A stretch of 64,000 nucleotides of DNA from Eleginops maclovinus (lineage: Eukaryota > Chordata > Actinopteri > Perciformes > Eleginopidae). The notes beneath the pieces were generated by a model. The model made no database searches and was not told where the DNA came from. It was given only the letters and a program-made list of their open reading frames with translations. Made by a program: the position numbers and the translations under genes. This document shows positions 39,501 to 60,480 of the stretch, piece after piece (position 1 is the stretch's first letter; the number at the start of each line of letters is the position of its first letter). The stretch spans positions 9,075,016-9,139,015 of the forward strand of contig NC_086368.1 in assembly GCF_036324505.1 (NCBI RefSeq), written 5' to 3'.

Positions 39501-42500
39501 TCGGTCAGCCACGGCCCCAGCCACTGCATGTGGCAGTCACACAGCAGGCTGCTGGTGTTCAGGACGCTGAGGACAGAAAAAGGAAAGAAGCGTAAAACGA
39601 GGCATAAAATGTGCTGGAATCATCAAACTTCTGCAGAGGGGATATGATCAGATGAATTGACTAATTTAAAAAATGGGAATTTGGGATTTCCAGGTTTGTG
39701 ATATTTTCTGAAAGTAGTGAATGACCGTTTAGAAGTAGATCATTTGTACTTCCTTGCTTTCAATGAAGGTTACATTAATTAATAACATTTTAAAGTATTA
39801 TCAGAAAGGCTATTATTTACTTTGACAACATAGTTAGTGCTGCTTAAATGACAGTTAGCATGCAAGAATATTTCAGTTATTCCAAATATAAAGAGACAGA
39901 GCTCTGAAGACCCTGAACTGTTGTGTAACAAATTCTTGCTAAAAAAAAAAACTGTTCTTAGGTCATTTTTGTACTAGTTCAGATACATACTGAACACAAA
40001 TGAACTAAACAACCAATGATGCTCAAGTAATTCAATTATCTTAAAGCATGACAACCATTAAAATCATAAAGCAGCGATCTCATTTGGAACCCAGTCAGTA
40101 TGAGACAGAAAACATACCAAGGACATTTATGACAGGAGTGAAGGGAACCTTTAAATAGTTTTAAAATCAGCACATGAGAATAGTTGTATTGCTTCTAAGC
40201 TAAAAATAACCATGTTTGAATACTTACAAAAAAAGTGAAAATGTTAAGTTTGTGAAGTAAACTGTCTTGTGACATGTGTGGCTACGTTCAAGCAAAGAAG
40301 CAGATGAATTAATAACAGGAAAAGATTATGGTCGTGGAAATAATCGTTAAGTTGACAGCTGCTGGGGCATTTCGTTAGCTACTGCTCAATATAAACTTCT
40401 AATATGGGCTTATAACAACGTCAAAAAGGCAAAAGACTTAACATTTACACTGCTCTCCTTATGGAGCAGATGATGATGCTGCATCACAAAAGCTGAATTA
40501 AATATCTGTGCCTGTCCAATTAGGTTGGTTTTAGTAAAAAATAAATGACTTAGCAACCCATGTAAAGCCAAAGATGTAGTGAAGGTAAAGTAGCTCCAAT
40601 CAATGTATTACTGAAGCTACTAGGTCAACACAATTATATTATGACTATTAAAATGCTTTATTATGTTGTTTAATTGCAGTACAACTAAATCATAACAATT
40701 CCCTTTTAATGAAAGCAATAATTCTAAATCAGTCTAAGAAAAAATATCACACAGAAGCGGGCCCCCAAAGTGCTAGCTGTAAGATTAATCAACAGTCTAC
40801 TCACAACTCTTTGAGCTTCATGTGGGACATCGCCTCAGGGTGTATCGACATGATGCCGTTCTTGCTCAGGTCCCTGCAGCGCGGACAGAAATATGGATTA
40901 GACACACGTACAATGTGATTCTAGCAAAATGGCATCCCGTTTCACAAGCATAAATAAACAACTAGAGCATAGTGTGTGAAAAAAAAGAAGTTGTGTGCTA
41001 TCTTTAAACATCCAACAATAACTGAGATATTATAACAGTGCTGGGAAACAGGTGTGTACTTACAGATGCTCCAGCTCGTCCAGGCCCTCGAACGCTTTCT
41101 TGGTGATTGATTTGATTTTGTTCCGCTGTATTATTCTGAAAAAAGAAAAAGTATTCTATGATGCTCCTGGGTAGTATTTCCTTGCATAGTGGATGTGCTG
41201 TCAGCAGCTTTCTTTATGGCTAAATTCAGAAACCAGCTTACATTTTCAATGAATGTTAGATTTAGCTTGATGAACAATTTCACAGCACACTATAACCTGA
41301 AAAGCACAAATTGATGTTTTTGGTGAATAAAGCTTCCTATTATCATCAGGGAACATTTACCACAGTACTCAAATCTGCCAAATGATTTAAGATGCACATG
41401 TTGCGTTTGTCTAAATGCATGTTTTAAATGAAAATGTTTTAATATGTGTATAATCTGAGAATCCTTACAGTGTGTTCAGCTTCTTCATCCCAACAAACAC
41501 ACCAATGGAGTCTTCAATGGCCCAGGAGATTTCATTATTGCGGATATCACTGAAAGACAAAGAGTCACATATTAGATATTAAAGCACTTGAGATGTGAGG
41601 GCTCCTCCCGCAGAGTTTTTCTAACGCCACAGAGAGTGTAAAGTCTCCACTGTGGTTGTCAGTGGCAATGACTCAGTTAGCGGACTAACAACCTGAGACA
41701 TCATACTTCCACAGTGTGTCACAGTTGGCTGCCCCTGCTGTTATGATGAGGGAGAATTAATTGGCTCTGTTTAGCACTGGGACAGTTCATGGGTCCGCTG
41801 GAAACACAGAGAGACGTTGTGTTTACAGGATGGGTCATGGGCTCTTTTGTTTCTCTTTCCTCATGCCTGGCCACCTCTGAAAGAACTTCAGTCCTCTCCG
41901 ATTCCCCTCTCCCATGAGAGCTCCCCGGATGGTAAAGATGCAGAACATGACCTCTTTCTGGTTGCTGCTTAAGCAGACATCTGAGCGGGAAACAATATGT
42001 TTGCGGTATCATCTCTAACACTTCTAAACCATCGATAAAAGTAGGAGGAAGGGCTCGTATTTTGTGATCGAAACGGAAAAATGCAGCAGATTTATACGAA
42101 TAGAGCTGCACTGTAAATCAAAATGTAGGGAATTTGCACTATGGACCAGTGCAATATTCACATAAATATGTGTAAAAATACTATTTAGAAAGAAGTATGG
42201 CAGAGCTTCAGAGATATACCAACCTATAAATCATTGACTACAGACAGATCCAATTAATATACGTTTCATTGATGATGAGAATAATAATGTCAAATGATTA
42301 TATTTGCAATATCAGTCAAAAATAGTTTTTTTTTCAAAATTGTGCGGCCTTACAGTCAACCCAGTATTGGAGCTGATATGTGCTGCATTAATATAGGAGG
42401 GCGTTTTATAACAGATAACTGTTAAATAAATTATAAACAGATCAGTGCACTAAGATGAATGGTAGCCATCAGTCAGAAAAAAGATTTCAAAGCCAGAGGC

Positions 42501-44859
42501 TGCAGAGTTATTTGTTGGTATGCTAAATACAAACTGAAATATTGAGCATATGATGTGTTGATATTATTTATCCCTGCTGAATGCAATATGTAAAAGCAAA
42601 CCAACTTAAATCCTGCACCACGCAATGTCTCTCTATATATACTGAGCCTCTAGTTAAGCTGCAATGTGGAGACAAGTCTACTCTCACTTCTGCTACAGTA
42701 TATGGTTCACATGGACTCAAATATTCAGTTTACAAGTTACCCACAGTGAATTGCAGGACAGATGACACATAAGGGTGGTTTGATGTAAGAATAAACAGAT
42801 GACTAATGAGAAGCAGGACCAGAATGAAAGAAAAACTATATTATAGGATGCAGACTCAAACTACTTTTCTACGTCTGTGTCTTTACAATACTAAGGATAA
42901 CTCGGGCAATGTATCTAATACCGGACTAGAGCTACACATGGAGAGTGAACCAAAGGCAGACCTACTGTAGTCAGCAGCCTTCGTGAGAATGCAAAGAGCC
43001 AAGAACATGTCAGGGGGGTTAGATTTTGCACATTGCACCTAATAACACTTGTTATATCGTCTTTAAAAACACACAGATTTATTTGAGGTGTAGCTACTTA
43101 CAGGGTGCGCAGACTCGTCAGGCCGCTGAACACTCCCTCTCCCAAATGGCTGATGGAGTTTTCCCCGAGGTTCAGGCTGTCCAGTAGACCTAATCCTACG
43201 AAGGCCGTCTCCTCAAGTCGAGTCAGATGATTGAAGGACAGGTCTCTGCGCAGAAATATCATAAATATGGGAAATATTAGTTAAAGCAACAATTTTAAGA
43301 ACAGTTTGAACAATTTCCCCTTTTATAATCAATATTTAATATTAATGTTGCTTCAGAATTCAAGAACAATACTACACAATTTCACAAAATGTAAAGAGAA
43401 CATCCACCGGAGGCAAGACAGCACTAAATTAGATTAAGACACCCAACAGCTACTGGCAGCAAGATAACAGTAAGTCCTCTGAGCACACAGAATTCATTTC
43501 AGAGCCCAGGGCTGATGAAAGAAAGTGGGGACTCTTAGCTGCGTGGGGATTTTAGCTCTGAAGCAAACACACTCACAGTTCCTCCAGCTTTTGGCAGAAC
43601 TCCCAGGCGTCTGGTCGGATGATGCCGACAGTATTCTGGCTGACCCGCAGGATACGCAGCATGCGCAGTCCATACAGCCAGCCTTTGTTGACCTCCGTGA
43701 GGTTGTTGTGCTCCAGCTCTCTGAAAAGCAGATGGGAAAAACAAAATGGCATTAGCACAAAGAACTGTATTTCCATAATTCTTTTTTATTTATTTAGGGA
43801 CTAATCTGCCAGATTTATCGTGGCCAATAAAAACGTGTTTCTGAAAAAATACAAAAACAGGGGAAAAAACGATCCATGTGGATGTTAACGATCTTTAAAG
43901 TGCTGCAAACCTCTGTTATATGTAAACGTTGCACAGTGTGGGATCTTGTGTATAATTTTTAACATGTTACAAGATGCAGAAAATACTGAAGAAGTTGTGA
44001 GGTTTTCTCCTTAAATGTGTTTCCCCTAAAAAAAGGGGAAGAGTGGCAGGCAGTCGGCTTGCACTGAAACTGAGATTTCTGAATCAGATTGATTCTTTTA
44101 CTCTCCTTTTTTCTGTAGAGGAAGTAAAGAAACCGTAACTCTGGATTTATTTGTTGTTTGAGGTGCAATATATGACTAAGCAACTTTAAGAAATGAAGAC
44201 ACTATTATTTCTGCTTCGCTCTGATGCATTATTTTCACCAAAAATTGGGCGGGGCTCATACTACATTCCTCTAGAAAAAACCCTGTATACTCTATATTGT
44301 ACTCACAGTTCTTCAATGTTGTTAAGTCCAAAAAAGGCTCCATCCATGAGTTTGGTGATGCTGTTCCTCTGCATCTTCAGCGACTTCAGCAATTCCATCC
44401 CTTTAAAAGTCAGACTGTCCACTATCTTGATCTTGTTACGCTTCATTTCCCTACAATGAGAGAAAGAACCAGATTCCTTCAGCCAAGTAGAGTTTTACCA
44501 AACAAACAAGAGCCACTGGATTATTGTTGTTTGGATTCACAGTCATTTCAGCAAGCTACTACCCTCAGTCAGATGGGCAGATTATTCGAATGTTGCACCG
44601 AAACACATCGTGCGACACTTACAGGAACTGCAGCTGGGGAAGTTTGAAGACTTTGGACGGCAGCATAGCCAATCTGTTCCTGTTCAGCTTCAGCACCAGC
44701 AGGGAGCTGGAGATGTTTTCAAAGCAGCCAGGCTCCAGGACGCTGATCCTGTTATTACTCAAATTCCTTTGAGATAAAAGTGCAGACACATTAGAGCCAA
44801 AATCAGGAGGAGAAGACTCTGTAGATACATCTGTTGTATGTCAACATCCAGATACAAAA

Positions 44860-44946
<87 letters not shown>

Positions 44947-46614
44947 GACTTCACCAGTGTTTTTGTATATAATATGTACTCTGTAATTCTTGGTAAAGCC
45001 ATACATTAAATCATCTCACTGTTGTTTCTCCCTGGTTTAGAGTTATAACAACTGTTGTTGTCATAACAATAGTTTGGATCCTATTTATCTTATTAAAATA
45101 AAAGATGTGTGCAATATTAATCAGCCCAGGCAGATATATGCACTCTCTGTTTTCTAGGTTTTCCTAACTTTACTTTCCCTTTTTATTGTCAAGCCATCCT
45201 GGTCAACAATGTAAACTAACCCAACTTGATAAACAACAATGTATAAATGAGGATTAGTTACAGATATTTCAGCTGCATGGAGGGGAAAGATCCAACGTTG
45301 AGCTCTGTGATGGAGTTGGAGGTCAGGTCCAGTGTCTCTAAGGAAACATACAGCTGGAGCTGATGCATCGAAAGCTCAGAGATCCGATTGTGGACTCTGA
45401 ATATAAAACAATATGAAAGATATCAGGATTTTTTAAAGCCATAAATCCACTGATTACTGTAAAAATGATGCACGATATATCAAAATTATACTAACAAGGG
45501 AAATGGTTCATATCTGTTGCAGAGTAAAATGGTACTTTACAAATGTTTTGTTTTCTGTATATTTGTCTATATAATTTTGTTTTGTTTTTTTTAAATCCCC
45601 AAAATATATGCTGCCCTTTTAAATTTGTCTCGTTTTTACACAAAACAGAGGTCTAAGTTTTCAATTGTTTTGCTAAAACTGCCAATAAATATGTTCTTCT
45701 TGAGGAGAACATGTAAAGCATGACATAAAAAAAGGCAAAGCTTTACATACAGAGATGCAATCTTTATTTAGAGCATTTGTTTGAACAGGAGAGGTTAAAT
45801 AACCTCAAGTGGGTTTTATACTTACAAGGACAGCGTGGTGACATTGGAGGAAACATCTCCAAGAAAAGGAAGAACAGTCAGCTCATTGTGATTCATGGTG
45901 CTGAAATGAGTCAATACAACATTAGAATCGTTTAAAAGAATACTGCCATAATTAAATCATAAAGATCAAAGTCTTTATGATTCAAAGTCTCATGGATTAA
46001 AGTCTCATGGATTATACAACTCCTTCCTAAATGCTCAAGAAAAGAGTTATAAAAAAGGGCAGATAGGCTTTATGAGATGTTAATATTGAGGTTTTTCCAG
46101 AGAGACTGCAGTAAAAGTTGATTAAATACTGAACTCAAAAGTTATAACATAATCTAACACCTCCTAGTTTTAACAAACACTAAACATGATAACCTTGATG
46201 AATCAAAGATGTATGATATATATTTGAATAAGACAGCATTGGTTTAAGGTGAAATCAACCTCAGTCCTAAAACTAGAAAAAACATCAGAGAAACTTGTGA
46301 ATTCTGGGTCAAGGGCCTAAAATTATTTTAAACAGGTCTCCTTGGTATGTTATGTGTCGCCTCTTGGATCAGCAACAAATCAGTACTGTGGACTCAGAAA
46401 CTTCTTCTTGCTCCTTGTGTACTCACACTTGGGTTATCCCCTCTGGTGGGTCCACGGGAGCCGCCGAAAGTCTTTTCCTGTTGCAGTCCAGAATATAGCC
46501 CTCATGTTGTCCTCTTAAACACGAGCAGGGAGCGGGACAAGACTCCAGAGCCCAGGCACTCAAACTCAGCAGCATGAAGACAAGGGCCGAAGGAATGGGC
46601 CAAACCTCCGCCAT
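31971..46614 (-). CDS. lrig2: LRIG2, leucine-rich repeats and immunoglobulin-like domains protein 2 (complete, 18 coding exons)
   Basis: Single-pass membrane glycoprotein of the LRIG family, which tunes growth-factor, BMP and guidance-receptor signalling. Exons on the minus strand, 5' to 3': 46614-46427, 45900-45826, 45396-45262, 44766-44623, 44450-44307, 43720-43577, 43245-43102, 41549-41469, 41135-41064, 40873-40805, 39566-39403, 39025-38714, 38603-38322, 37164-36724, 36577-36425, 35473-35333, 34862-34593, 32206-31971. All junctions are GT-AG and in frame. The total is 3,195 bp, 1,064 codons plus stop, close to human LRIG2 (1,065). Order: signal peptide, about 14-15 LRRs, three Ig domains, one membrane helix, cytoplasmic tail. 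The length, the tail and the magi3 neighbour favour LRIG2 over LRIG1 or LRIG3. I see no frameshift. Transcription is divergent from padi2. Confidence 0.95.
32648..33597 (+). mobile_element. hAT (ZBED-type) element relic in lrig2 intron 17
   Basis: The left end reads taggtcactttacg, the right end reads aaaaagtgacagcccta, and the two are imperfect inverted repeats. The flanking octamers tgtacgac (32640-32647) and tgtgcgag (33598-33605) agree at 6 of 8 positions, consistent with an aged hAT target duplication. AATCGATTGT motifs recur beneath both ends. Inside, 32989-33273 encodes a BED zinc finger start ([14 protein letters not shown], then [20 protein letters not shown]) joined to unrelated sequence. 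The transposase core is missing, so the copy is internally deleted. It is antisense to lrig2. Confidence 0.8.
34040..34155. repeat. fragment of the AGTACTT-type element
   Basis: Contains ttttctacttgagtaacatt and aagtacttctcccacctct, matching the right part of the element at 27195-27727. Only this end is left. Confidence 0.55.
34226..34368. mobile_element. short Tc1/mariner-type MITE, copy A (lrig2 intron 17)
   Basis: Starts near gcaggaaaaaatgaagaaac and ends aattttttctggagctgtat, the same termini as copy B at 35839-36070. The ends are imperfect inverted repeats of the ACAGCTC-GGAAAAAAT type. It is shorter than copy B through an internal deletion. Confidence 0.7.
34996..35037. repeat. 42-bp inverted repeat with perfect 20-bp arms
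   Basis: The left arm 34996-35015 (tcaagtaattaataagaagt) is followed by a 2-bp loop (ac) and an exact reverse complement at 35018-35037. It lies in lrig2 intron 16. The arms contain taattaat cores that resemble homeodomain sites. Confidence 0.95.
35839..36070. mobile_element. short Tc1/mariner-type MITE, copy B (lrig2 intron 15)
   Basis: Termini tacagcccggaaaaaaatga and ttattttttccagagctgta are inverted repeats bounded by TA. The interior phrase tctataaactactaacaatg is typical of this common fish family. There is no coding capacity. Confidence 0.75.
36724..37164 (-). CDS. lrig2: lrig2 exon 14: third immunoglobulin-like domain and transmembrane helix
   Basis: A 441-bp exon (about residues 652-798). 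The Ig cysteines are in LQCIAGG and [10 protein letters not shown] membrane helix at about residues 761-784 ([20 protein letters not shown]) is followed by the stop-transfer sequence HMRRKSEDY. Confidence 0.93.
37488..38067. mobile_element. element with about 70-bp inverted repeats in lrig2 intron 13
   Basis: The left arm (gccggatgctaacccacata, agttgggcaattt, agcataagtt, taactagcatta) reappears in reverse complement at about 37990-38065 (taatgctagttaatgctta, gataattgcccaacatatg, gagttggcatccggc). The roughly 440 bp between carry no frame of transposase size. It looks like a non-autonomous DNA transposon with long terminal inverted repeats. Confidence 0.75.
38322..38603 (-). CDS. lrig2: lrig2 exon 13: second immunoglobulin-like domain
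   Basis: A 282-bp phase 1-1 exon (about residues 558-651). The Ig cysteines lie in LECAAEG and GVYSCTAQN, and the core tryptophan in IAWKKDGG. Confidence 0.93.
38714..39025 (-). CDS. lrig2: lrig2 exon 12: first immunoglobulin-like domain
   Basis: A single 312-bp phase 1-1 exon (about residues 454-557). The disulphide cysteines sit in LSCVAS and [11 protein letters not shown], and the core tryptophan in TAWRKDGEV. Confidence 0.93.
39403..39566 (-). CDS. lrig2: lrig2 exon 11: LRR C-terminal cap
   Basis: Encodes the cysteine-rich cap after the repeats ([19 protein letters not shown], then CAHPASL and SPDEFVC), at about residues 400-453. It ends in phase 1, which sets the phase of all the following Ig exons. 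Confidence 0.93.
40805..45900 (-). CDS. lrig2: lrig2 exons 2-10: leucine-rich repeat array
   Basis: Nine exons of 75, 135, 144, 144, 144, 144, 81, 72 and 69 bp, together about fourteen 24-residue repeats. The four 144-bp exons encode exactly two repeats each and every junction falls at the same phase, the typical sign of an array grown by exon duplication. Conserved text includes [13 protein letters not shown] (exon 8) and HLDLSKNGI across the exon 9-10 join. The intron between exons 3 and 4 carries a (TG)n tract at 44862-44945. Confidence 0.93.
44862..44945. repeat. (TG)42 microsatellite in lrig2 intron 3
   Basis: A perfect 84-bp TG tract about 95 bp upstream (in lrig2 sense) of the exon 4 acceptor. 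Confidence 0.97.
46427..46614 (-). CDS. lrig2: lrig2 exon 1: signal peptide and LRR N-terminal cap
   Basis: Encodes 62 residues and two bases. The start [20 protein letters not shown] is a hydrophobic signal peptide. It is followed by the cysteine cluster [10 protein letters not shown], the N-terminal cap of extracellular leucine-rich repeats. The donor GTGAGT follows at 46426. Confidence 0.93.
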
Positions 46615-47119
46615 TTTAAATGTCTTCCTCCTGAGGGCTACGTAGCTACGTGGCTAACTCGCTAAACTGGTCACGTTAACTGTTAAAAAAAACACCATCA
46701 AGTCGTTCCAGTGAGTTGGTATCAGTCATACAAACACATATCCCAGGTTTACAGTGCCATAATCCCGGGAGGAACTGTGAAATACATGTTTTTTTCAACT
46801 TGCGTGAGGCATCCCAGCAGTAATTTCTCCCCCCCCCCCTTCTTCCCAGTGTTTGGAATTCCTTCCGCTCCAATCTGGATAGTGGACTCCCTCCCGGAGA
46901 GGCTAATGCTAGCTCAATGCTGACTTGATATGGTCCCACAAATACTCCAGTTTTTACTGGACAACTCCACGCTTGGTTGGTGTTTAACTATATTGAACCA
47001 TGTGAGATGGTATCTTTGCTTAACCCGGGTTGTTAACAAAGAATTAAAAATAATTGTCTTCGTCTTCTGTCCTGCAAGAACAACAAAGCGCCTTGAGTTG
47101 ATGACATAGAATATCCTTG

Positions 47120-47215
47120 GTACCGCCCCTTCCCTGCTTGTTTGGAGTTGTTCTATTGGTCTGCATTCAAGCCTGTCAAACATTTCAGAAACTTTGATTG
47201 GATTTCAGTCCAATA
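47120..47215 (-). promoter_or_regulatory. lrig2: putative lrig2 core promoter: GC box and CCAAT boxes
   Basis: About 510-600 bp upstream of the lrig2 ATG lie a GC-box-like ccgcccc (47123-47129) and three CCAAT motifs: two on the lrig2 strand (attgg at 47155-47159 and 47197-47201) and one on the other strand (47210-47214). No TATA box is evident, as is common for broadly expressed receptor genes. The assignment is inference, and a 5' UTR intron cannot be excluded. Confidence 0.45.
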
Positions 47216-47220
47216 GGGTG

Positions 47221-47310
47221 TTCCTTCTTCTTCTTCTTATATTTTAATGGCGGTTGGCAAACAACGTTTGGAAGCATTACCGTCACCTACCGATATGGAG
47301 TGTGAGTCTG
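47221..47310. repeat. (CTT)n-linked non-LTR tail
   Basis: ccttcttcttcttcttatat followed by aatggcggttggcaaacaac and gcattaccgtcacctaccg is a widespread fish retroelement end. It sits directly beside the putative lrig2 promoter and is followed by an (AATA)n-rich stretch to about 47400. Confidence 0.6.
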
Positions 47311-48177
47311 GATACTAGTAATACCAAAACAAACAAATTAATAATACTAATAAAATAATAATAATTAAAGAAAATAATAATAATTAAATAATAATAATTC
47401 TAAATTCGAATGATCAGACCAGTTCTTCTCAAGCAAACATCACTTGATTTTGTCTACAGGATTGTATTCATGTTACAGACTCCAGCTCCTGGATGATTTA
47501 TTTCAGTGTCACTATTTTACTTACTTCAAACATTTATTTAGATCTTTATAATGATTGTGTGTTTTATTTATCTAATTTCTGCATGTCTGCATATGTCAAA
47601 TTTCACTATACATTGTATGTATTGCTTAAATTGTATTTTAGTTAATCAAAAACTAATTTTCAAACATAACATTCTTTGAATAACTGTTTAATGAATGAAG
47701 AGGTAACAATTAAGCTTTTTACCCCAAACAAAACTAAATAAACATTGATGCGTCAAAGTTATGTTTCCAACCTTTGATCTGTCCTCACCCATAATCACCT
47801 TATAAACCCCTTATAAAAACATGCTTTACTTTTTTCATGTAGGCCTAATGTCAGTGAAGGAACTACAATTGCCCACATGTATTTCGTATAGGTTCAAGAT
47901 TCAAGTTTACTATCAAATGTGCAACAATTACAGAAAGGCTCTCTCAAACAAAGCTCATTACATTTTACATTACAGGGCTTTCGACATGTTTCTTCCCAAT
48001 GGTGAAACTAGACTAATGTATGTAGGCTATTTTCTTCTGCGCATACGTGCATTTGTGAACCTTTAGTAAATATATACAAAGGACCTGAAGCAATTCAGTG
48101 GTAACGCTTAAACTAAGAGACACGCAAAGGGACGGAACAAAAAGAGAGCTAGGTGACGGGGGTTGGCCGTTTTCTGA

Positions 48178-48369
48178 CCAATCAGCTACCATAGATAGGC
48201 TTAAAGCTCCGGTACCTGCAGCCTGTCCTAGCGCTTGTTGTTTTCAGCCCAGACGTGCCCAAACGCTGTGCAAAACCGTTCTGCGTCTTCACTTCTGATA
48301 ACAGAGCAACCGTACAGCATTTAGTGACGTTGTGAGTGTCTCGTACATTGCGCCAGGACTGCAGCCACC
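48178..48369 (+). promoter_or_regulatory. padi2: putative padi2 proximal promoter and 5' UTR
   Basis: A CCAAT box (accaatcag, 48178-48185) lies 190 bp upstream of the padi2 ATG, and the region to the start codon is moderately GC-rich. The start codon has a textbook context, gccaccatg. A TATA-like ttataaaa near 47812 is probably too far upstream to matter. Confidence 0.45.
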
Positions 48370-57621
<9,252 letters not shown>

Positions 57622-58300
57622 ACAAACACTGAACCGTAGGCGGAGAAGGGTTATAGGACCAGATTCAGGTTCAACAAAATACATTTTCTCCCACATCTTC
57701 TCGCTTTATTTTCTGATAATCTTGCAATGCGTGCCAATCTTTCCCAAAAATACATGCACAGTAATTACCTTTGTAGGAAGAATTAACCAAGGGCTCGATC
57801 TAATATGCATCATCTTCTTTATTAAACATTTTTGGTGGCTTTATTTACAAAGAAAGATGTAAAGCAATATTTACAAACATGTCTTTTGAACAAGGGCTTA
57901 AGCTGACGAGAACAGAAATACAATCATCTGAATGGAGTACATAGAAGGGTCCCTTCTTTTGTTGTGGTTTTGGGGCAAGCACAGTAAGATGAACGGTACC
58001 ACATAGTGATGTGCTATAAATACTACATCGCCACAAGAGGGCGCACGTCATCTAGTCAAGCATTTCGAGAGTCCAAAGGAAAATCATCTGACATTATTTT
58101 TGTGAATCAATTTCAGAGCCTCTAATACACATATGTGTAATTATTACCAAAAATGTATCTTTCTATCTTTTCAATGTCTTTTTTCAAGTCGAAAGCAAAA
58201 GATTGTAGCTTGATGAATCCTGTTTGGGCTGTTTTGCATTTGGTCCAGTGTCTCTATTAATGCTGTCTTTAATTCCCCAAAGACAATAAATCTGATGTCT
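57622..58300 (+). other. padi2: padi2 3' UTR with candidate polyadenylation signal
   Basis: About 670 bp follow the stop codon before a plus-strand AATAAA at 58285-58290 (agacaataaatctg). No repeats are evident. The next gene, rap1gap, is on the opposite strand, so the two transcripts end tail to tail. Confidence 0.5.
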
Positions 58301-59979
58301 GCTACAGTCATATTACTGAAATGAACTCCATGTGTCGGCTCTTTCCTTCATCATGAACTGAAAAACTGAAAATCTTTTCAGACTCATGGTTTCTGCGGTC
58401 ATTAGATAACACAGTTCACCATTCAGCGGGGCAGATATGTACGAATAAATAAATGTCTGCCTACATTTTTACATTCAAGCCAGCGGGCGGCAACACAGTG
58501 CCTTCCTATATGACAGTCCTTCAAAGCAGCTCGCATGACACAATCATTTTAAAAGGCAAGTTCAAGAGGAGTCACAGTGTAATTCATATTCAGCAACAAA
58601 AAAAAGGGTTTTCCAAGAGGTCGCCATTCAAAATAACTCTGCAAATGTAGTGCTTAGGGTCACGGACATAAAATACACTTTACAAATAAACTGTGAAACA
58701 TTTGGCTCTCTATCAGCGATGTGCAGTGCATCTGGAGATGTTGGCTGGTTTCTGATTAAACACAAATCACAGGGACAACACCTCTATGTCAAGCATGGCA
58801 ACAGTGTACAGAGGTTTTTGGCAAGCAGATTTACACCATGCACAGCACTGTTGTATACACACACTTGTACACAGACATCGAGTCAACAAGTGGTGTGGGA
58901 CAAAGGTCTTAACAGCAGTTCCTTGACGTATGGATTGAGGATGCATGTTGCTGGTTGGAGCACTACAGTAAGTATGCTTTTTACTCATATTTTTTTTACT
59001 AAATAGCATTTCTATTGTATTTTTATTTTTACAGAATTAATTTTGAATTAAAAATTGCAGACAATTTCTGTGCCATATAATACCCATCGCCAACCTAGGA
59101 GGAAGGTGACTGATCCCATTACAGCCATCAACAACAGCATAGAAGTAGCCTACCCTCCGTTAAAAACATGACAGGTTGAACGAAGCTGTTGTAAAACACG
59201 ACAAATATCCACAGTAGAATATTCAGAAGAAGAAAAGATTGATAAAACACAAAAAGTGGCCTTGCCAGACAGCCACACACACACACCTGGTACATCAAAG
59301 TTAAACCCATGGACAATATCACAGTGGGATGAGAGGTTGACATTTAAAAAAAACATGTTTCTTTCTAGTGCAGCTCTCCTCTCTATAGACTGTTTAACAA
59401 GCTAAACAAACAGCAGTTGTTTAATCGGTTGTGATTTGAATCACTATTATTAAACCCCAGTTCTTACCCTGATCTTGTCAAGACGACACACGAGAAGAAT
59501 CAGTTCTAAAGCTTACTGGCTTTAAGAATGAGAACACAGCCAGGCTTATTCTGCTAAGTCAGCTGATAGATGACAGTCAGTAATGATGCTGCATGACTGA
59601 GAAGGTGTCTTTTCCAAAGCTTTGAGCTTACGGGGTTCCCCATGGAGCTGGAATGAGAGACGATAGGTGTGTTCATGTCCAGTCAGCGGATCCAAGCCAA
59701 ACATACAAAGGAAGATCTGTCAGTCTGTGGATCTGCCTTCTCCTCTGCTCCTCTTCTGTGTCAGTGGATCACATGGCCCTTGGCTCATTTTTGGCTAAAA
59801 ATGCCTCTAATGGCAATGCTGAGAGAAAGGAGGAAAATATTAAACACACAAAAAAGGAGAACCATGAGAATGAAGGGTTAAAAAAACAACACATACATAC
59901 AGTTTTTAAGCAGTAAAATTATATCAACAATATATCTCACCTGAAGATGGACGTTGATACAATGATCAGAGCAGAGTGG
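58301..59979 (-). other. region between padi2 and the last rap1gap exons, possibly rap1gap 3' UTR
   Basis: I see no conserved coding sequence here. If the candidate terminal exon at 59940-59988 is right, this would be rap1gap 3' UTR and flank. There is no recognisable transposon. Confidence 0.35.
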
Positions 59980-59988
59980 CTAACAGTT
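59980..59988 (-). CDS. rap1gap: candidate last coding codons of rap1gap
   Basis: On the minus strand a good acceptor (tctctatgcag) precedes AAC TGT TAG, which in the phase left by the exon at 61025 would end the protein in Asn-Cys. Human RAP1GAP also ends in cysteine, which is suggestive only. Reading through the 61025 donor instead would end the protein near 60953. Confidence 0.3.
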   Translation of the reverse strand, partial: NC

Positions 59989-60480
59989 CTGCATAGAGAC
60001 ATACAGTATAAAAGAAGAAGGCATAGTTAATACTGACAAATGAAACAACACAAAACATCAGAAACAATTCATTTTCAGTTTCTTCAGTGATTATTCGGTT
60101 TATTCCGGTTTTCTATGCTTTCCACAGGAATTTATAAATGGCAATGTCGATATGTCAGTCAGTTCACCACTTTTGACAGATTCAAATTTCAGTGATACTT
60201 GACTTGGAAAAATTAATATTTGTTCTTAATAATTGACTCAAACAATAAAAGAGGTTTTAGCATCTAGGATTGAAATTGCAGATTTGCAGAACTAACCAAA
60301 TATAAAATGGTCTTCAGGTAATGAAAAATGTGAATTACGCACTGTAAATATGAAGGTCTCATCTTAACCTAAGTAGAAGATCATTTTATATTTCAGTTTA
60401 TTACACACAAAGTTGTGAATTCCATCCTTCATTTTTGGGTTGGATACATTTCCCTTAATCTCCAACTCCTCAACCTTTAA

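Larger units (their letters stand above)
46615..48369. other. divergent intergenic region between lrig2 and padi2
   Basis: 1,755 bp separate the two start codons, and the genes point away from each other. It contains the putative lrig2 promoter motifs, a retroelement tail at 47221, an AT-rich middle and the putative padi2 promoter near 48.1 kb. No further gene is seen. Confidence 0.8.

Noticed and set aside
45958..46018. Short tandem phrase aaagtctcatggatt repeated twice in lrig2 intron 1
   Set aside because: Two units of 15 bp are too little to call a feature.
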